Made by a program: the position numbers and the translations under genes. The notes below the pieces were generated by a model that was given only the letters and a program-made list of their open reading frames with translations, did no database searches and was not told where the DNA came from. From Kuschelorhynchus macadamiae (taxonomy: Eukaryota; Arthropoda; Insecta; Coleoptera; Curculionidae), in assembly GCA_030620095.1 (NCBI GenBank), contig JAUTXW010001344.1, positions 62,001-126,000 on the forward strand: DNA of 64,000 nt, given 5' to 3'. Below, in pieces: positions 34,921 to 45,860 of the stretch (position 1 is its first letter; each line of letters begins with the position of its first letter).

Positions 34921-36143
34921 ACTGTCCTCTAGTTATCGTTTGCTGAAATATTGTTTACATATTTACCTAGGCGCACACGCACATCCATATAGATATCATA
35001 AATTTGTTTGTCTAAAAATATATTTTTCGTGTTCTAAGGGCTCTAAAGCAAAGAAATAACCAAATTTCTATCTTTCGAAAAATTTTGCGATTGTAAAATA
35101 CTTCCCCTATATATCGGAAGAAAAATAATAAAAATCGTGCCTGTAAATTTTCGATCGAGTTTAATAAATATTAAATGGATTTCCACGTTGTAAACACACA
35201 CTTTTAATAATAAAGTTGTTTTTGTCTCAGTTGGCTGCAGTAATAGGCTGTTGATAATTACGGTAACGAACGTCCGAGAATATTTTATTTTGCTAAGGCA
35301 CACGTGTTATTCATCTAGTGTTGATAATTACATTTAAATTAACTCTGTTTTACGTCTAAAGGATTATTTTCTATTTCTCTTTAAATCGTGGGGCTTTTTC
35401 AAAGGCCATCTACCTCCAATTAAAGGAATATAAGGTACTCTAAAATGCTAAAAATTTTAGGGAATTATGGAAATTACAATATACTGCAGGGAATTTACTG
35501 AGGCATTTTACGGAATCAGAAAATTAAAGAAATTACCCGGATATTTTGAGTACTATAAATCAACGAATATTTCACATATATGTAACTTCTTGCTAAATTG
35601 CATGGCAATAATTATACTTTGTTTTATATAACGGAATAAAAATATATTCAATTATTATTTCATTTATTATAATACATAAACGGCATTTCTTCAGCTGTCA
35701 ACTAGTGTTCGGTCATTTGGAGGTTGAATACAGGGTTAATGGTACTAAAATTGAGGAGCTTTTACCTTTGAACATAGATTACACTCGACAGTTTATTAAA
35801 AGCTACACTGATAATTAATACATATTTGGACTTCCAGTGAGTTAAATTAGTCTACATTTAAACATTATTGTTATTAATATCTGATTTCTTTAGGTTGTCA
35901 CATCATGTGAGGGAAATGGCTAATGACATGCATTGTTCATAAGTAAATCGTTCCTTTATACTAATACTCCTCTATTGATTTGAGGAATACTTAAGTATAT
36001 TTAGGGATCGGTGACATAAAAATAAAACATGTCATAATAACGGCCGTTAATATGACATGTTCTATTGTAATATTCACGGGATCATTGGTGGATTTGGTTT
36101 CCTAATACGCTGCTTGGTTTTGAAAATACTATACTATCTACAT
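34921..36143. other. No gene; one strong palindrome at 36028
   Basis: AT-rich, with a weak open frame on the minus strand (35043-35303, 86 codons) lacking any recognisable domain. Confidence 0.4.
36028..36061. repeat. 34-bp near-perfect palindrome
   Basis: ACATGTCATA, then TAACGGCCGTTA, then TATGACATGT. Only the two single A spacers break perfect dyad symmetry. No element boundary coincides with it. Confidence 0.8.
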
Positions 36144-37065
36144 CAGCCATGTCAAACTCAAAGTCACTGGTGGGCCAAAAGTAAGAAGACCATCGACTAG
36201 GTGGGCTGCAAAACCTTATCTTAAAGAAGACAAACTACTGAAAATCTTGAGAAAAAGTACTGTTATATGACAAGTCTGTTTGTTAAATTTCCAATAAAAA
36301 GGACATTGCAAAAAACTACAAACATTAAATTCTTTTGCCAGATATTTGACATCTTTTGTCTTTAATTAAGTTGTCTATTTGTGACGCGAATTTATCGGCG
36401 GAATTAACTTTTAAAACTGCGTCCAAGTGTACGTCCATCAATCGCAATCTTGCGGGAGATTTGTTTCATTTCATCAAAGAAAATAGTTGTTCACACTTAC
36501 AGGTACTTCCAAACATTGACAAGATTTTCCAGGCAAATTTTCTTATTTCTTGAAATTGAACAGGCAAGTACTTATAAAATTCGAATGTACCAACAATATC
36601 AAATTTTTGTTTTAAATGGGTCTGACACTAAATCTCAATTACTTCCATTTGCAAATGAGGGGGAACTTTATCAATATCGATAGTGAAAAGACCAGTAAAT
36701 AGAAAAAAATTGTTTTCTTGAGTCTTAAAATCCTGAAAACGCTTCTCAAATTCTGCCAGAAGGCTTCTCATTTTCTCTGAATAAATTTTGTATGATATTG
36801 GGACAATTGTGCTTTCCTGATATGCCTTACAAGTCAGAAAATGTGACAGATTATCCTCTGCTAACTGTTTTTCCCCCATCATCTTACACTTGAAAGCTTT
36901 CACATGATCATAAATATCTGTAATAACTTGACGTGGTCCTTGCAATTTCGTATTTAAGTCCGACAAGTGTTTTGTGATATCTACCATAAATGAAATATCT
37001 TGTAAAAAACGTACATCGCATAATAAGCTGACATCTTCTCCTTTGGTTTCCGCGAAAACGGGTAT
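36144..37065 (-). mobile_element. hAT-4: GTF2IRD2/ZBED5-like hAT fragment
   Basis: The 3' end of the element appears at 36144 as CAGCCATGTCAAACTCAAAG, a terminus type I associate with Charlie-like hAT elements. The coding part lies on the minus strand to about 37065, where it meets LINE sequence. The other TIR is missing. Confidence 0.55.
36325..37065 (-). pseudogene. hAT-4 transposase C-terminal half, GTF2IRD2-like
   Basis: The frame reads DVRFLQDISFMVDITKHLSD and LNTKLQGPRQVITDIYDHVK, then DNLSHFLTC, as in the transposase-derived part of GTF2IRD2 and ZBED5-type proteins. Past a stop near 36628 the same frame continues FDIVGTFEFYKYLPVQFQE. The hAT dimerisation domain follows with SMFGSTCKCEQLFSLMK (another stop) and a C-terminal KDKRCQISGKRI ending at 36325. 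Two nonsense codons make it inactive. The N-terminal zinc finger and the first catalytic residues are missing. Confidence 0.65.
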
Positions 37066-37805
37066 TTCTTCTTTCACAATATATTTATATAAGATATAGT
37101 ACACCTCCAGGTTCCCTGACGAAATTAAACAATCAAGATTATAAGGGAATGGAACAAGGTTAACAAGGCTATTGTATAATATTTCAGTAAACTTACTATG
37201 TCTATAACATCCTAATATATAATACTCTAGATCTCCCATTTCCCCGCATTCGCACTACTCTGTATCTTGTATTCCAATTTTTTTCATGTGCCTGGGATAC
37301 AGTGCATGATAATTTCTTAAACGTGAGATAATTCTTATGAAATACCTATCCGATTCTACGATAAACCATGGCCTTTTATTAATTCTAGGAAATGATTTTT
37401 TGTAAGCAAGACCTTTATCAGATTCCACAAAATTATTTTGCCAGTTATTATACATTGCATTTTTGCAATGCTGAAAATATCTGTGTACGGAATTAGAAAA
37501 TTATTGGGAATGTTATCCATTTCAGTAGCTTCTTTGACTAATTTGTTTACAATTTCATTTCCTAAAATTCCTATATGAGCCTTAATTCCAAACTAATGTA
37601 ATAATTTTATTTCTTTTTTTTAATTCTACGTGTGTGTTAATGATATGTTTTATTATATAATTATTAGTTACATTTTGTCTACAATTTAGAATTGAATGCA
37701 AAGAACTTTTGCTAGCTGTAAATATGACAAAATTATGATTTTCAACAAAATCTAAGTATATAGAAGTACTGTCAAGTAATTTTAATTGCCTATAAAAGTT
37801 CCCAT
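37066..37805 (-). pseudogene. LINE-3 RNase H and C-terminal zinc-knuckle region
   Basis: Minus-strand pieces: LKLLDSTSIYLDFVENHN and FTASKSSLHSILN (about 37790-37680); KAHIGILGNEIVNKLVKEAT (about 37600-37540), the conserved GIxGNExAD-type RNase H motif; NWQNNFVESDKGLAYKK and RISRLRNYHALYPRHMKKIG; and MGDLEYYILGCYRHS, matching the C-terminal C...C-G...H...C knuckle. The frame then runs without a stop into the hAT-4 sequence, so the apparent 203-codon ORF at 36628-37239 is a chimera. Confidence 0.7.
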
Positions 37806-37817
37806 TTTTTGGGATCC

Positions 37818-38336
37818 AATACTAATATTGCCCTCATATTTTACAAAGCATATATTCGATCTATACTGGATTATGCAAGCCAATTCTATGGATCAGCAGC
37901 AGATACCCACCTGAAAAAGATCGAAGCGTCGGATTCTTAAGGAGTACACCGATTGTAGTTATGGAAGCAGAAACAGGGGAGCCTCCACTGTCACTGAGAA
38001 GGAACTTTCTAGGTGATAAGCTTCTTTTAAAACTTATCTCTAAGAACAGCGAGTTTGTAAGAAGAATACATCATCTCACTATTTTAAATTTCACTCACGC
38101 TTATTGTAGATCAAAAAAAAGGCCTTTGTTAGTCACTTCTTCCATTTTGCAGCAATTTGAACTTGAAGATAACTATCTTGAAAACAGTCCAATACTAAAT
38201 TATATAAATATGGGTCAACATATTCTAAAAATCATGTATTTGGCAGACGTTAATACAGTTTGGTCAAACGCTGAACACATCTTTGCTGACGGTTGTATTC
38301 TGAATGGTAGAACAGGATGCGAATTTTACCATTTGT
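37818..38336 (+). pseudogene. LINE-3 RT thumb and start of RNase H, inverted segment
   Basis: ALIFYKAYIRSILDYASQFY (about 37832) begins the thumb. After a shift, TPIVVMEAETGEPPLSLRRN and KLISKNSEFVRRIHHL follow from 37950. NTVWSNAEHIFADGC and RTGCEFYH (about 38250-38330) are the start of RNase H, with the usual YTDGS-type motif altered to FADGC. It is broken by shifts and ends where the dispersed repeat begins at 38337. Confidence 0.65.
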
Positions 38337-38525
38337 TACTGCGAATAATACTTATAATTACTATAAAGTAAAACGAGTCGTTGCAGAGTTGAAAAAGTTA
38401 TCGCCAACTGCTACTTTAAACTGGCTATTACCAGTAGTTGTTCTTCTGTTTCAACTTACAACTAAGAATTACAGCAATTATTTACTACAAGTAAACTATT
38501 ACCTCTTTTACTACGCGGGTTTCTT
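38337..38525. repeat. Internally deleted copy of the 27-kb dispersed repeat
   Basis: It shares TTACTGCGAATA, AGTCGTTGCAGAGT and TTTAAACTGGC, in the same order as 27335-27725. It abuts the end of LINE-3 and the start of LINE-4. Confidence 0.55.
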
Positions 38526-38890
38526 ATGAGGTTCGTTGTTTTAGTGTCTCATACACCACAAGATTGGTTACAGTTGATCGTGCCTTCTGAAAGCCATACT
38601 TTTCATCAACTATTACTCTCCTGCAATGCTATGACAAAGAAGACGCTACCAATAAGTCAAACATTTTAGGTATAGCAGACTGTATGCAGATGCCTCTATA
38701 ATTTGAAATATCATCTCGATTGCCTGTCTTAAATATTTGAGTAATATACGAATTTTTCCAATAATCTGGAAAAACGCCTAAAGTTAGTGATATGTTAAAT
38801 AATATATATAATGGTATGCTGAGAGTATAAACACAGTTTCTTAACAAAAGAGAAGGCACACCATCAGGGCCAGTAGAGCAGGTGGGTTTG
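38525..38890 (-). pseudogene. LINE-4 reverse transcriptase fragment
   Basis: The minus strand reads TGPDGVPSLLLRNCVYTLSI and GVFPDYWKNSYITQIFKTGN, then NYRGICIQSAIPKMFD. A shift leads to EKYGFQKARSTVTNLVVYE. These are the RT fingers up to motif A (the PDGVP and YRGI/ISI pattern of jockey-type LINEs). The palm is absent. Confidence 0.75.
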
Positions 38891-40044
38891 GATGAATTCA
38901 GTATGAATTAGTTGTGTATGTGCTGTGTTATCGTCTACGAGTAACAAATTAAAATGGTTCACAATGGCTTCACATACCATAAGAAAAAAAAGTAGCTTTC
39001 GTCACATAGAAAATTAAAAATATCACAACTTGGTTATGTCATACTTGAACAAAACAACCTAAAACGTTATTTTAAGGAAACAAAAAATAAAAACGAAACA
39101 AAGGGTTATGGTTTTGATAAGTGGCAGAATTATAATAGTGACTCAAGTACCGCAACTCTCCGCATGCTACGATACAACGCATTAAATTTTAAAGAACCGT
39201 GTAGGTTTAATAGAGACTTTGTAGATGACTTTATTCGTACCACCTTAGTGTTAAACACTTCAGTGTAATTGGGTATAAGTGACCGTTGCGTATTTAAAGA
39301 ATCCAAAACTATAAAAGCGTATGGGAGCAGTCGTACACACTTGATGATAAGTAATTTTCTCAGCCAACCTAAAAGTAAAAGTCCAATAGAACGCCATTGT
39401 TTATTTTCATCCCCCCTATAAATATTTACCTATGATTTTTGTTTTTGTGAGTATAAAGATTAAAAATGCATACACAGTAAACACTACGTTAAAAAAAGTA
39501 TCACTCTTTATATTAAGATATTTAATGATAATTACTATTTAAACCAAAGTCTAAAATTAAATTTTTGAGATTTAAATTGGCCAATATATTTGACCAAAAT
39601 GTATTGAAAATTAACGAATTTTAAAGGTGCGTAATTTTTTTTTACGACTATCATCAGCATATTCACCAGAGAAATTGCCTGCGTTTTAATTTTAGGTCCT
39701 TAGCATAGCTAGAAAACTAAGTGAAACGCACGTATCCTACCTCAAATACCAATAACGTATTCTATACGCTCTACACCATATTCCCAATTTGAGTGTTTGT
39801 AGTCGCCATAACTGTTTTGTTTGTATTAAAACGAACCGTACATATTTTTAAAACGAATTAAATAAAGACAGGAAGTGACGAATAAGGTGAATTATTACTA
39901 TTCGGATACTTAAATGGAACTACACTAGGAAACAGAACGTGGCGACACCAAGTTCCGGTTGCTTCAATGAAAATACTTGTGATAACAATGACGTATTCAT
40001 GACTAAAAGTGCTACTTAAGTGTCCTCTATTATTGGACCACCTG
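38891..40044. other. No recognisable feature
   Basis: AT-rich, no open frame of interest and no terminal repeats noticed. Confidence 0.4.
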
Positions 40045-41072
40045 TACAGGGTGTCCGGATTTGGTTGCAAAAGCAGGGTATCTCGCTTATTTTTAAAGTT
40101 AGAACCTTGCGGTTTTCACGAACCTGAACTAATTTTTTCTAAAACTCAAGAAGCCGTAAATAAAATTTTCATAGCCTTCTTCGTTTATGAGATACAGGGC
40201 GAAATAGAAAATTTTGCATTTTGAGAAAAATTGCTGCTTATGCAGTTTTTTACGCTGGATCCAGTGGCCTAGTCATATTTTTCATTTGAGTTGTTATTTA
40301 TTAGATAGAGACCCAAAGTTGTGTTTTTTTTAATGGGACACCCTGTATATTTGTCCAGAAAATGATTTGTCCTGAAATTGATTTGTCCTTTCAAAAGCTT
40401 CTCAAAAATATATAATAGTATGAGTCTATTTTAATAAACAACAACAAAAATCCTAATTTTTATAATTATCATCCCAAATTTTGCAGTAGGCCATGCAAAA
40501 CAATGCTGCCTTTTATTTAAAGTCGTTAACAATATCTACATCCTAACAATAAATCAAAATAAATATGTAATTAAATCTATTTATCAAAATATGTATTGAT
40601 AATTTCGCAACAAAAAAGTACCACCTACCTAGATTTATGTAACACAAGAACAAAACAGTAATAAATTATTATGTAACAAGCCTTTCAGCAAAAATCAACT
40701 GTCGTATAAGAACTACAGTAACAAAGGAAATCAAAAGATCTGTTCAAACTGATTTCCATTTTGTTCTATGCAAGCTTCGCACAATTTTCGTATTCGTTTT
40801 AGGGAATTAAGCAAAATAACGGGATGATTTCGTAAATAGCGAAAATTTTCTCTTATTGCATTTCCTAAATCTTGAATATTATCATAGTGGTCTTTGTAAA
40901 TTCTATTTTTCAGATATCCCTATAGAAAGAAATCTAAAATCGACAAATGTGGGGACCTAGGGGGCCATCTTATAGGTCCATTTGTTCCGATCCATTGATT
41001 GGTAAAATTATTGTCCAGAAATAATCTCGTCATTCCAAAATTGTGTGCGGGAGCACCGCCCTGTTGAAAATA

Positions 41073-44000
41073 CAAACAAACAAACAAACAAAAGTATGCT
41101 TTATTGCCGCAGAAAAATTTTACAATTTTATGGACAAAGCAAAATATACCTAAATATAAGACATATCAAAACATTAATCGAAAATAATTTCGACAGGTCA
41201 GTGCTTTTTTTTTTTAAATGTAAATTATCAATTTACCAAATCGTAAAACACACGTTAGAATATAACATAACATTGCAAACAGTAAATGAATCATGATAAC
41301 CTTATAGAAGTAAACAAACACACATGTACGAGGTGAATAATTTCGATGACATTGAAATCAAAATTGCAACTATGCGACCTTAAACTCTATGTTATTATAG
41401 TTATACAAATAATTGTGATGTTAAACAGAAGGTATATTGAACTAGTGTAGAATGTAGTATACAAAAAGAATTAAATTGTTTTTAATCCAATACCTAACAA
41501 AAATAATTAAGTTTTAAGTGAATGTTCGACAGTTCTTTTCCCTATGTAATGATTTACAAAATTCTATGCTACGAGTTAGGACATGACTCACAAAAGATTT
41601 AAGTAAACAAGCGAGTTTAGTGACAATTTAAAGAGACTTACTCACTGAAAAAAAAAATCATTAACGCTGTAAAATGGTCTCTCAATGAGGTATGCTTTGG
41701 TGTTTTTTCGAAATTGTGCAGGCATAGGGATAGATTTTAAATGTACTGGCAGATTGTTGTAAAGTTTTATGGCGTTGTAAATAATTGATTTTTTTATTAA
41801 TTCTGTGGAAGGAATGGGAAGATAAATATCATGCCTAGAGTTTTTGGTAGGGTATACATGTTGTGGCCTTTCTGGGAGGGTGTTTATATGTTTTCTCAGC
41901 AAACATACCGTTTCCAAAATAAATAATGCAGGAAGTGTTAATATTTCATGTTTTTTGAAATAGTATTGGCAGTGAGCTCTATTATTTAGACCAAACAAAT
42001 AACGAATGGCTCTCTTTTGAAGCATAAAAATACTACGAAATTGCTCGGTGGTACAGCAGCCCCAAAAGGGAAGGCCATAGCGGAGGTGGGATTCAAATAA
42101 AGAGAAATAAGTAAGTCTGGCAGAAGGAACGTCTAGTTCTTTTGAAACTGATCGAATGGCGAAGCAGGCGGTAGAAAGTTTTTTAGTTAAGGTGTCAATA
42201 TGATTAGACCATTTTAGGTTGCTATTTATATTTAAACCCAGGAATTTAACCGACCCTACGTATTCAATATTGCTGTTATGTACCTGAAGTGGTTGTAAAG
42301 TTCCCTTATAAGAAAACGCCACCGTTTTATCGACGTTAAAACAAAGCATATTGGAATCGGACCAAGCCTTAATTATAACCAAGTCTTTGGAGATACTAGA
42401 GTGTAAAGACGTTGTATCAAAATCACTCCATGTTATGCTTGTGCCATCAGCAAAAAGGGAGATTCTTCCATTAATTTTAAGGTTCGTGATATCATTAATG
42501 TATAACAAAAAAAGAATAGGTCCCAAGACTGAACCTTGAGGGACTCCACTTGTAATCAACTTACAATCAGAATCGGAACCATTAGCCCTTACAAGTTGTT
42601 GCCTTTTTCCAAGATAAGATTTGAACCAATTTAAAGAAGTACCACGAATTCCATAAAAATTTAGTTTGTTTATCAGAATTTCATGACTAACACAATCAAA
42701 GGCTTTCGCATAGTCACAAAAAACTGAGGCAGTTGGGTGGTTGTTATTGAGAGATAAGTAGACGCCTCTAAGCAACGTGAACATGGCGTCACTGGTGCAC
42801 TTGTTGGGTAGAAATCCGAACTGCTCCGGGGATATTATCTGATGTTTCAGGAGAAATGGCATAAGACGGTTCTTCAGTAGCCTTTCGATGATTTTTGATA
42901 GCACTGGTAGTAGTGCAATTGGGCGATAATTGCAAGAGTTAGTTTTTTCGCCGCCTTTATGAAGTGGAATAATTATAGCTGTTTTAAGGCAATCAGGGAA
43001 TACACCTTTTATAAAGGACTCATTTATTAATGTTGTAAGGGCCTCTATGACTGGGAGTGGCAAGTTCAGGAATATTCTAATTGATAGGCCATCAGTGCTA
43101 CACGAAGATTTACTTTTGATATTATGTATTACCTTCAATAGTTCAGTGTTGCTAACGGGACTTAAGAAAAAGCTATCAGCTAAATTTTTTGAAGGAGGGA
43201 GAAACGAAAGAGGGTCCAAACTTGGCGAGATACTAGAGGTAACATTTTTGCTTACATTAATAAAATAATCATTTAGATCATTAGCCCCTGGCAAGATCTG
43301 AGTCACAGGGTTTGATTTGTTTCTGAGGTTATTGATGATGGACCAGGTTTCTTTTGAAACGTTATTAGAGTTTGTTAGACGTTTTCGGTAGTGTAATTTT
43401 TTTGCTGACTTAATAAGAGTAGTGTAGATCCTCCTATAATTAGAGATATAGACGAGAATAAGAAAGGAGTCGGTGAATTTTTTTATATATGAGAGCGAGC
43501 GCATATTTTTAGCAGAAATTCGTATTCCTTTCGTGGTCCACGGTTTATGCCGCTTAGGTTTGATATTCTTAAGCGGGAAGGCCTTGTTAAAAGCACTTAA
43601 AGTTTTATTTAAAAAAGTTCTGAAGTTTGTGTTGACATTATCAGATTCAAAATTCCAATTGGTGTTAAAGCAAATATTATGAAATACTGAGAAATTTGCG
43701 GCCGAGAAAATTCTGCCCCGATGGCGAGATCTTGGTAAGGGCCTAATAGGTAAACTAAACCTGGAAATTACCGCCTCGTGATCGGAAAGACCTGAGTTAT
43801 AGACCTGTGATTGCACCTCTGATGGAGAAAAATCAGACGACATGTAATCGATGATAGAAGAAGAGTTTTTTGAAATTCTAGTTGGCGAGGATACATGCAT
43901 TGAAAGACCGAAAGAGTCGAATATAGAAATTAGATATTTCTGGATGGCACAAACAGTAGCATAGTCAATATTAAAGTCCCCGGATAGAATTTTTTTACCT

Positions 44001-44460
44001 TTAATCGGTAGGCTGTCTAGTAAACTTACCAGGCTATTTAAAAATGATTGTACATCAGAGTTTGGTGATCTATAAATACAAATTACATAAAGATCAAGGT
44101 TTTGATTATATACTATAGAGAATTCAAAAGAGCTATCCGCTAACAAATGATCATATTTAGATACCGACATGTAATCTCCATTTAGGGATAGAATCAGTGT
44201 TCCCCCATGAGCTGATTTTTTTCTGTCATATCTAGCTACTGTGGTATACCTCTCAATATAAAAGGGTTCGTTTAGATTCAGCCAGTGCTCAGTAATTGCA
44301 ACAAGTTGGGGGAACTCCAATTCTTCCAGAAATAGGTACAACTCGTCAGTTTTATTTCTTAGAGAAGCAATATTAATTAGAACCATATTAAGACTAGTAA
44401 CAACAGGAAGTTTTGAGGAATCTAGTTCCTCAGGACACGTCGTGTTTTCTAAAAATTTCT
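41073..44460 (-). mobile_element. LINE-5: 5'-truncated CR1-group LINE with (TTTG)n tail
   Basis: The 3' end on the minus strand is a TTTG repeat (41073-41093). The 5' end is cut inside the endonuclease ORF at 44460, because the frame is open back to the junction (PEELDSSKLPVVTSLN precedes the first Met). It is inserted into the transposase of element C between AAAATA and AAATTTCG, with no clear target duplication. Confidence 0.85.
41642..44386 (-). CDS. LINE-5 ORF2: endonuclease and reverse transcriptase, 914 codons, FADG at motif C
   Basis: The longest intact frame in the window. Residues about 1-220 form the apurinic endonuclease: NIASLRNKTDELYLFLEELE, AITEHWLN, ILSGDFNID and a C-terminal SGLSDHEAVI with the catalytic Asp-His. 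The RT spans about residues 400-720: CNYRPIALLPVLSKIIERLL, QFGFLPNKCTSDAMF, ASVFCDYAKAFDCVSHEIL (motif A) and SGVPQGSVLGPILFLLYIND (motif B). Motif C reads SLFADGTSITW, where the second catalytic Asp of FADD is Gly (GGC). A C-terminal thumb and tail follow to residue 914. The NxRSLxNKxDEL start and GVPQGS signature fit the CR1/L2-like group. Except for 5' truncation and that one residue it looks complete. Activity is not expected. Confidence 0.9.
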   Translation of the reverse strand: MVLINIASLRNKTDELYLFLEELEFPQLVAITEHWLNLNEPFYIERYTTVARYDRKKSAHGGTLILSLNGDYMSVSKYDHLLADSSFEFSIVYNQNLDLYVICIYRSPNSDVQSFLNSLVSLLDSLPIKGKKILSGDFNIDYATVCAIQKYLISIFDSFGLSMHVSSPTRISKNSSSIIDYMSSDFSPSEVQSQVYNSGLSDHEAVISRFSLPIRPLPRSRHRGRIFSAANFSVFHNICFNTNWNFESDNVNTNFRTFLNKTLSAFNKAFPLKNIKPKRHKPWTTKGIRISAKNMRSLSYIKKFTDSFLILVYISNYRRIYTTLIKSAKKLHYRKRLTNSNNVSKETWSIINNLRNKSNPVTQILPGANDLNDYFINVSKNVTSSISPSLDPLSFLPPSKNLADSFFLSPVSNTELLKVIHNIKSKSSCSTDGLSIRIFLNLPLPVIEALTTLINESFIKGVFPDCLKTAIIIPLHKGGEKTNSCNYRPIALLPVLSKIIERLLKNRLMPFLLKHQIISPEQFGFLPNKCTSDAMFTLLRGVYLSLNNNHPTASVFCDYAKAFDCVSHEILINKLNFYGIRGTSLNWFKSYLGKRQQLVRANGSDSDCKLITSGVPQGSVLGPILFLLYINDITNLKINGRISLFADGTSITWSDFDTTSLHSSISKDLVIIKAWSDSNMLCFNVDKTVAFSYKGTLQPLQVHNSNIEYVGSVKFLGLNINSNLKWSNHIDTLTKKLSTACFAIRSVSKELDVPSARLTYFSLFESHLRYGLPFWGCCTTEQFRSIFMLQKRAIRYLFGLNNRAHCQYYFKKHEILTLPALFILETVCLLRKHINTLPERPQHVYPTKNSRHDIYLPIPSTELIKKSIIYNAIKLYNNLPVHLKSIPMPAQFRKNTKAYLIERPFYSVNDFFFQ

Positions 44461-45095
44461 AAATTTCGTTAATTTGCGCTAGAGGAACATCGTCAAGTAA
44501 TTCAGGTATAGCTGCCTCTAAAATTTCTATATAGCGATTGGCTGTTAGATTTCCCTCAAATATATAAAATTTTATATGTGTTCCTAATATAAAGCAGGAC
44601 ACATTTAGACCAAACCTGCCCTGCTGTCTTCTGGGAAATATTTGGTGTTGATTTTCCTGGGACCAGAATCTACTATTGTGCCTATTGAGTATACCAGAAT
44701 TACTGAAATGTGCTTCGTCTGACCATATAACATTCCTTTCAAAATCTCTAACCATATCGCATCTTTCTCGAAACCAATTGCAGAAGACTACCCGACGCTC
44801 TGCATCCCCTGGCTGTAAGTGCTGCACGAGCCTGAATTTGTATGGGTGGTATTTGTGCTCTTTTAGAATTTCTTGAACTCTAGTTTCTGGAATCTGCTCT
44901 TTTCACTGGCCCTACAAGAGTTTGTAGGATATTTGCAATTAATGTAATGCATTAGCCAGAACCGTAATTTCCTCAGCCTCCCGATTTTCTTTATTATATG
45001 TTTACGTACGAGGTTTGGTAAATGATCCGTGATTAAGTAAATTCTTTTTTATCCGATACAAAGTGGATATATTAGATTGCCTCCTTTCTGGATAT

Positions 45096-45149
45096 CTAAA
45101 TAAAAATTAAGCAATAGTATTTCAACATACCTAAAAATTAACTATTTAC
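45096..45149 (-). other. Putative 54-nt intron in the element C transposase
   Basis: The same GTAAATAG...TTTATTTAG insert as in element B, at the identical codon between Asn-Arg and Tyr-Pro. Confidence 0.65.
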
Positions 45150-45860
45150 CTGTTAAAATACATCTCAGAAGCCGCTTCAACATTTTCATTACTTAATATA
45201 AAACAAGCTAACATATCGTACTTTTCATAATGTTCAAAAGTTTGGTTTTCTTCCATAATAATACAAATATATTTTTACACAATAAATAAATACAAAAAAC
45301 TAGCCCTATATTTTATATACGCGTACAAAATTGGGAAATGTCATTTGCTTCCAAGAAAACAAAAGAAAACGACATCGTTTTGCATGGCCTACTGCAAAAT
45401 TTGGGATGATAATTATAAAAATTAGGATTTCTGTTGTTGTTTATTAAAATAGACCCATACTATTATATATTTTTGAGAAGCTTTTAAAAGAACAAATCAA
45501 TTTCTGGACAAATATACAGGGTGTCCCATTTAAAAAAACACAACTTTGGGTCATATCTAAAAAATAACAACTCAAATGAAAAATATGACTACGCCACTGG
45601 ATCCAGCGTAAAAAACTGCATAAGCAGCAATTTTTCTCTTTGCGTTAAGTTAAAGGATAACCGAGATACGAGGGGGGGGCCCAAAATGCAAAATTTTCTA
45701 TTTCGACCTGTATCTCATCAACGAAGAAGGCAATGAAAATTTTGTTTACGGCTTCATGAGCTTCACAAAAAATTAGCTCAGGTTCGTGAAAACCACAAGG
45801 GTCTATCTTTAAAAATAAGCGAGATACTCTTCTTTTGCAACCAAATCCGGACACCCTGTA

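Larger units (their letters stand above)
37066..38336. mobile_element. LINE-3: RNase-H-bearing LINE with inverted 5' segment (twin-primed)
   Basis: The RNase H and C-terminal part is on the minus strand (about 37805-37066), while the RT thumb and the start of the RNase H domain are on the plus strand (37818-38336). The two meet 5' to 5' at about 37810. Together they make a nearly contiguous stretch of one LINE, the arrangement expected from twin priming during target-primed reverse transcription. Confidence 0.7.
40731..45256 (-). pseudogene. DD41D transposase (element C), interrupted by LINE-5, catalytic Asp to Gly
   Basis: Its ATG is at 45256 on the minus strand. A putative 54-nt intron (45096-45149) sits at the same place as in B. 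The first Asp is in VIWSDEAHFS (44827-44459 frame), followed by GNLTANRYIEILEAAIPELL. LINE-5 occupies 41073-44460. Beyond it FQQGGAPAHN shows the same Asp-to-Gly change as B, then RSPHLSILDFF with the third Asp kept and a TAG in place of Trp just after it. The C-terminus (GYLKNRIYKDHYDN to NQFEQIF, stop at 40731) is better preserved than in B. It was already catalytically dead, or died together with B, before LINE insertion. Confidence 0.8.
40047..45858 (-). mobile_element. DD41D mariner-type transposon C, split by LINE-5
   Basis: The ends are CAGGGTGTCCGGATTTGGTT in both orientations with TA at 40045-40046 and 45859-45860. TIRs of about 400 bp pair 40047-40500 with about 45390-45858. The right arm keeps an intact internal inverted terminus (ACAGGGTGTCCCATTTAAAA at about 45516). 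The left arm has a matching one at about 40334-40349. Without LINE-5 the element is about 2.4 kb, nearly identical to B by eye over its coding part. Confidence 0.9.
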
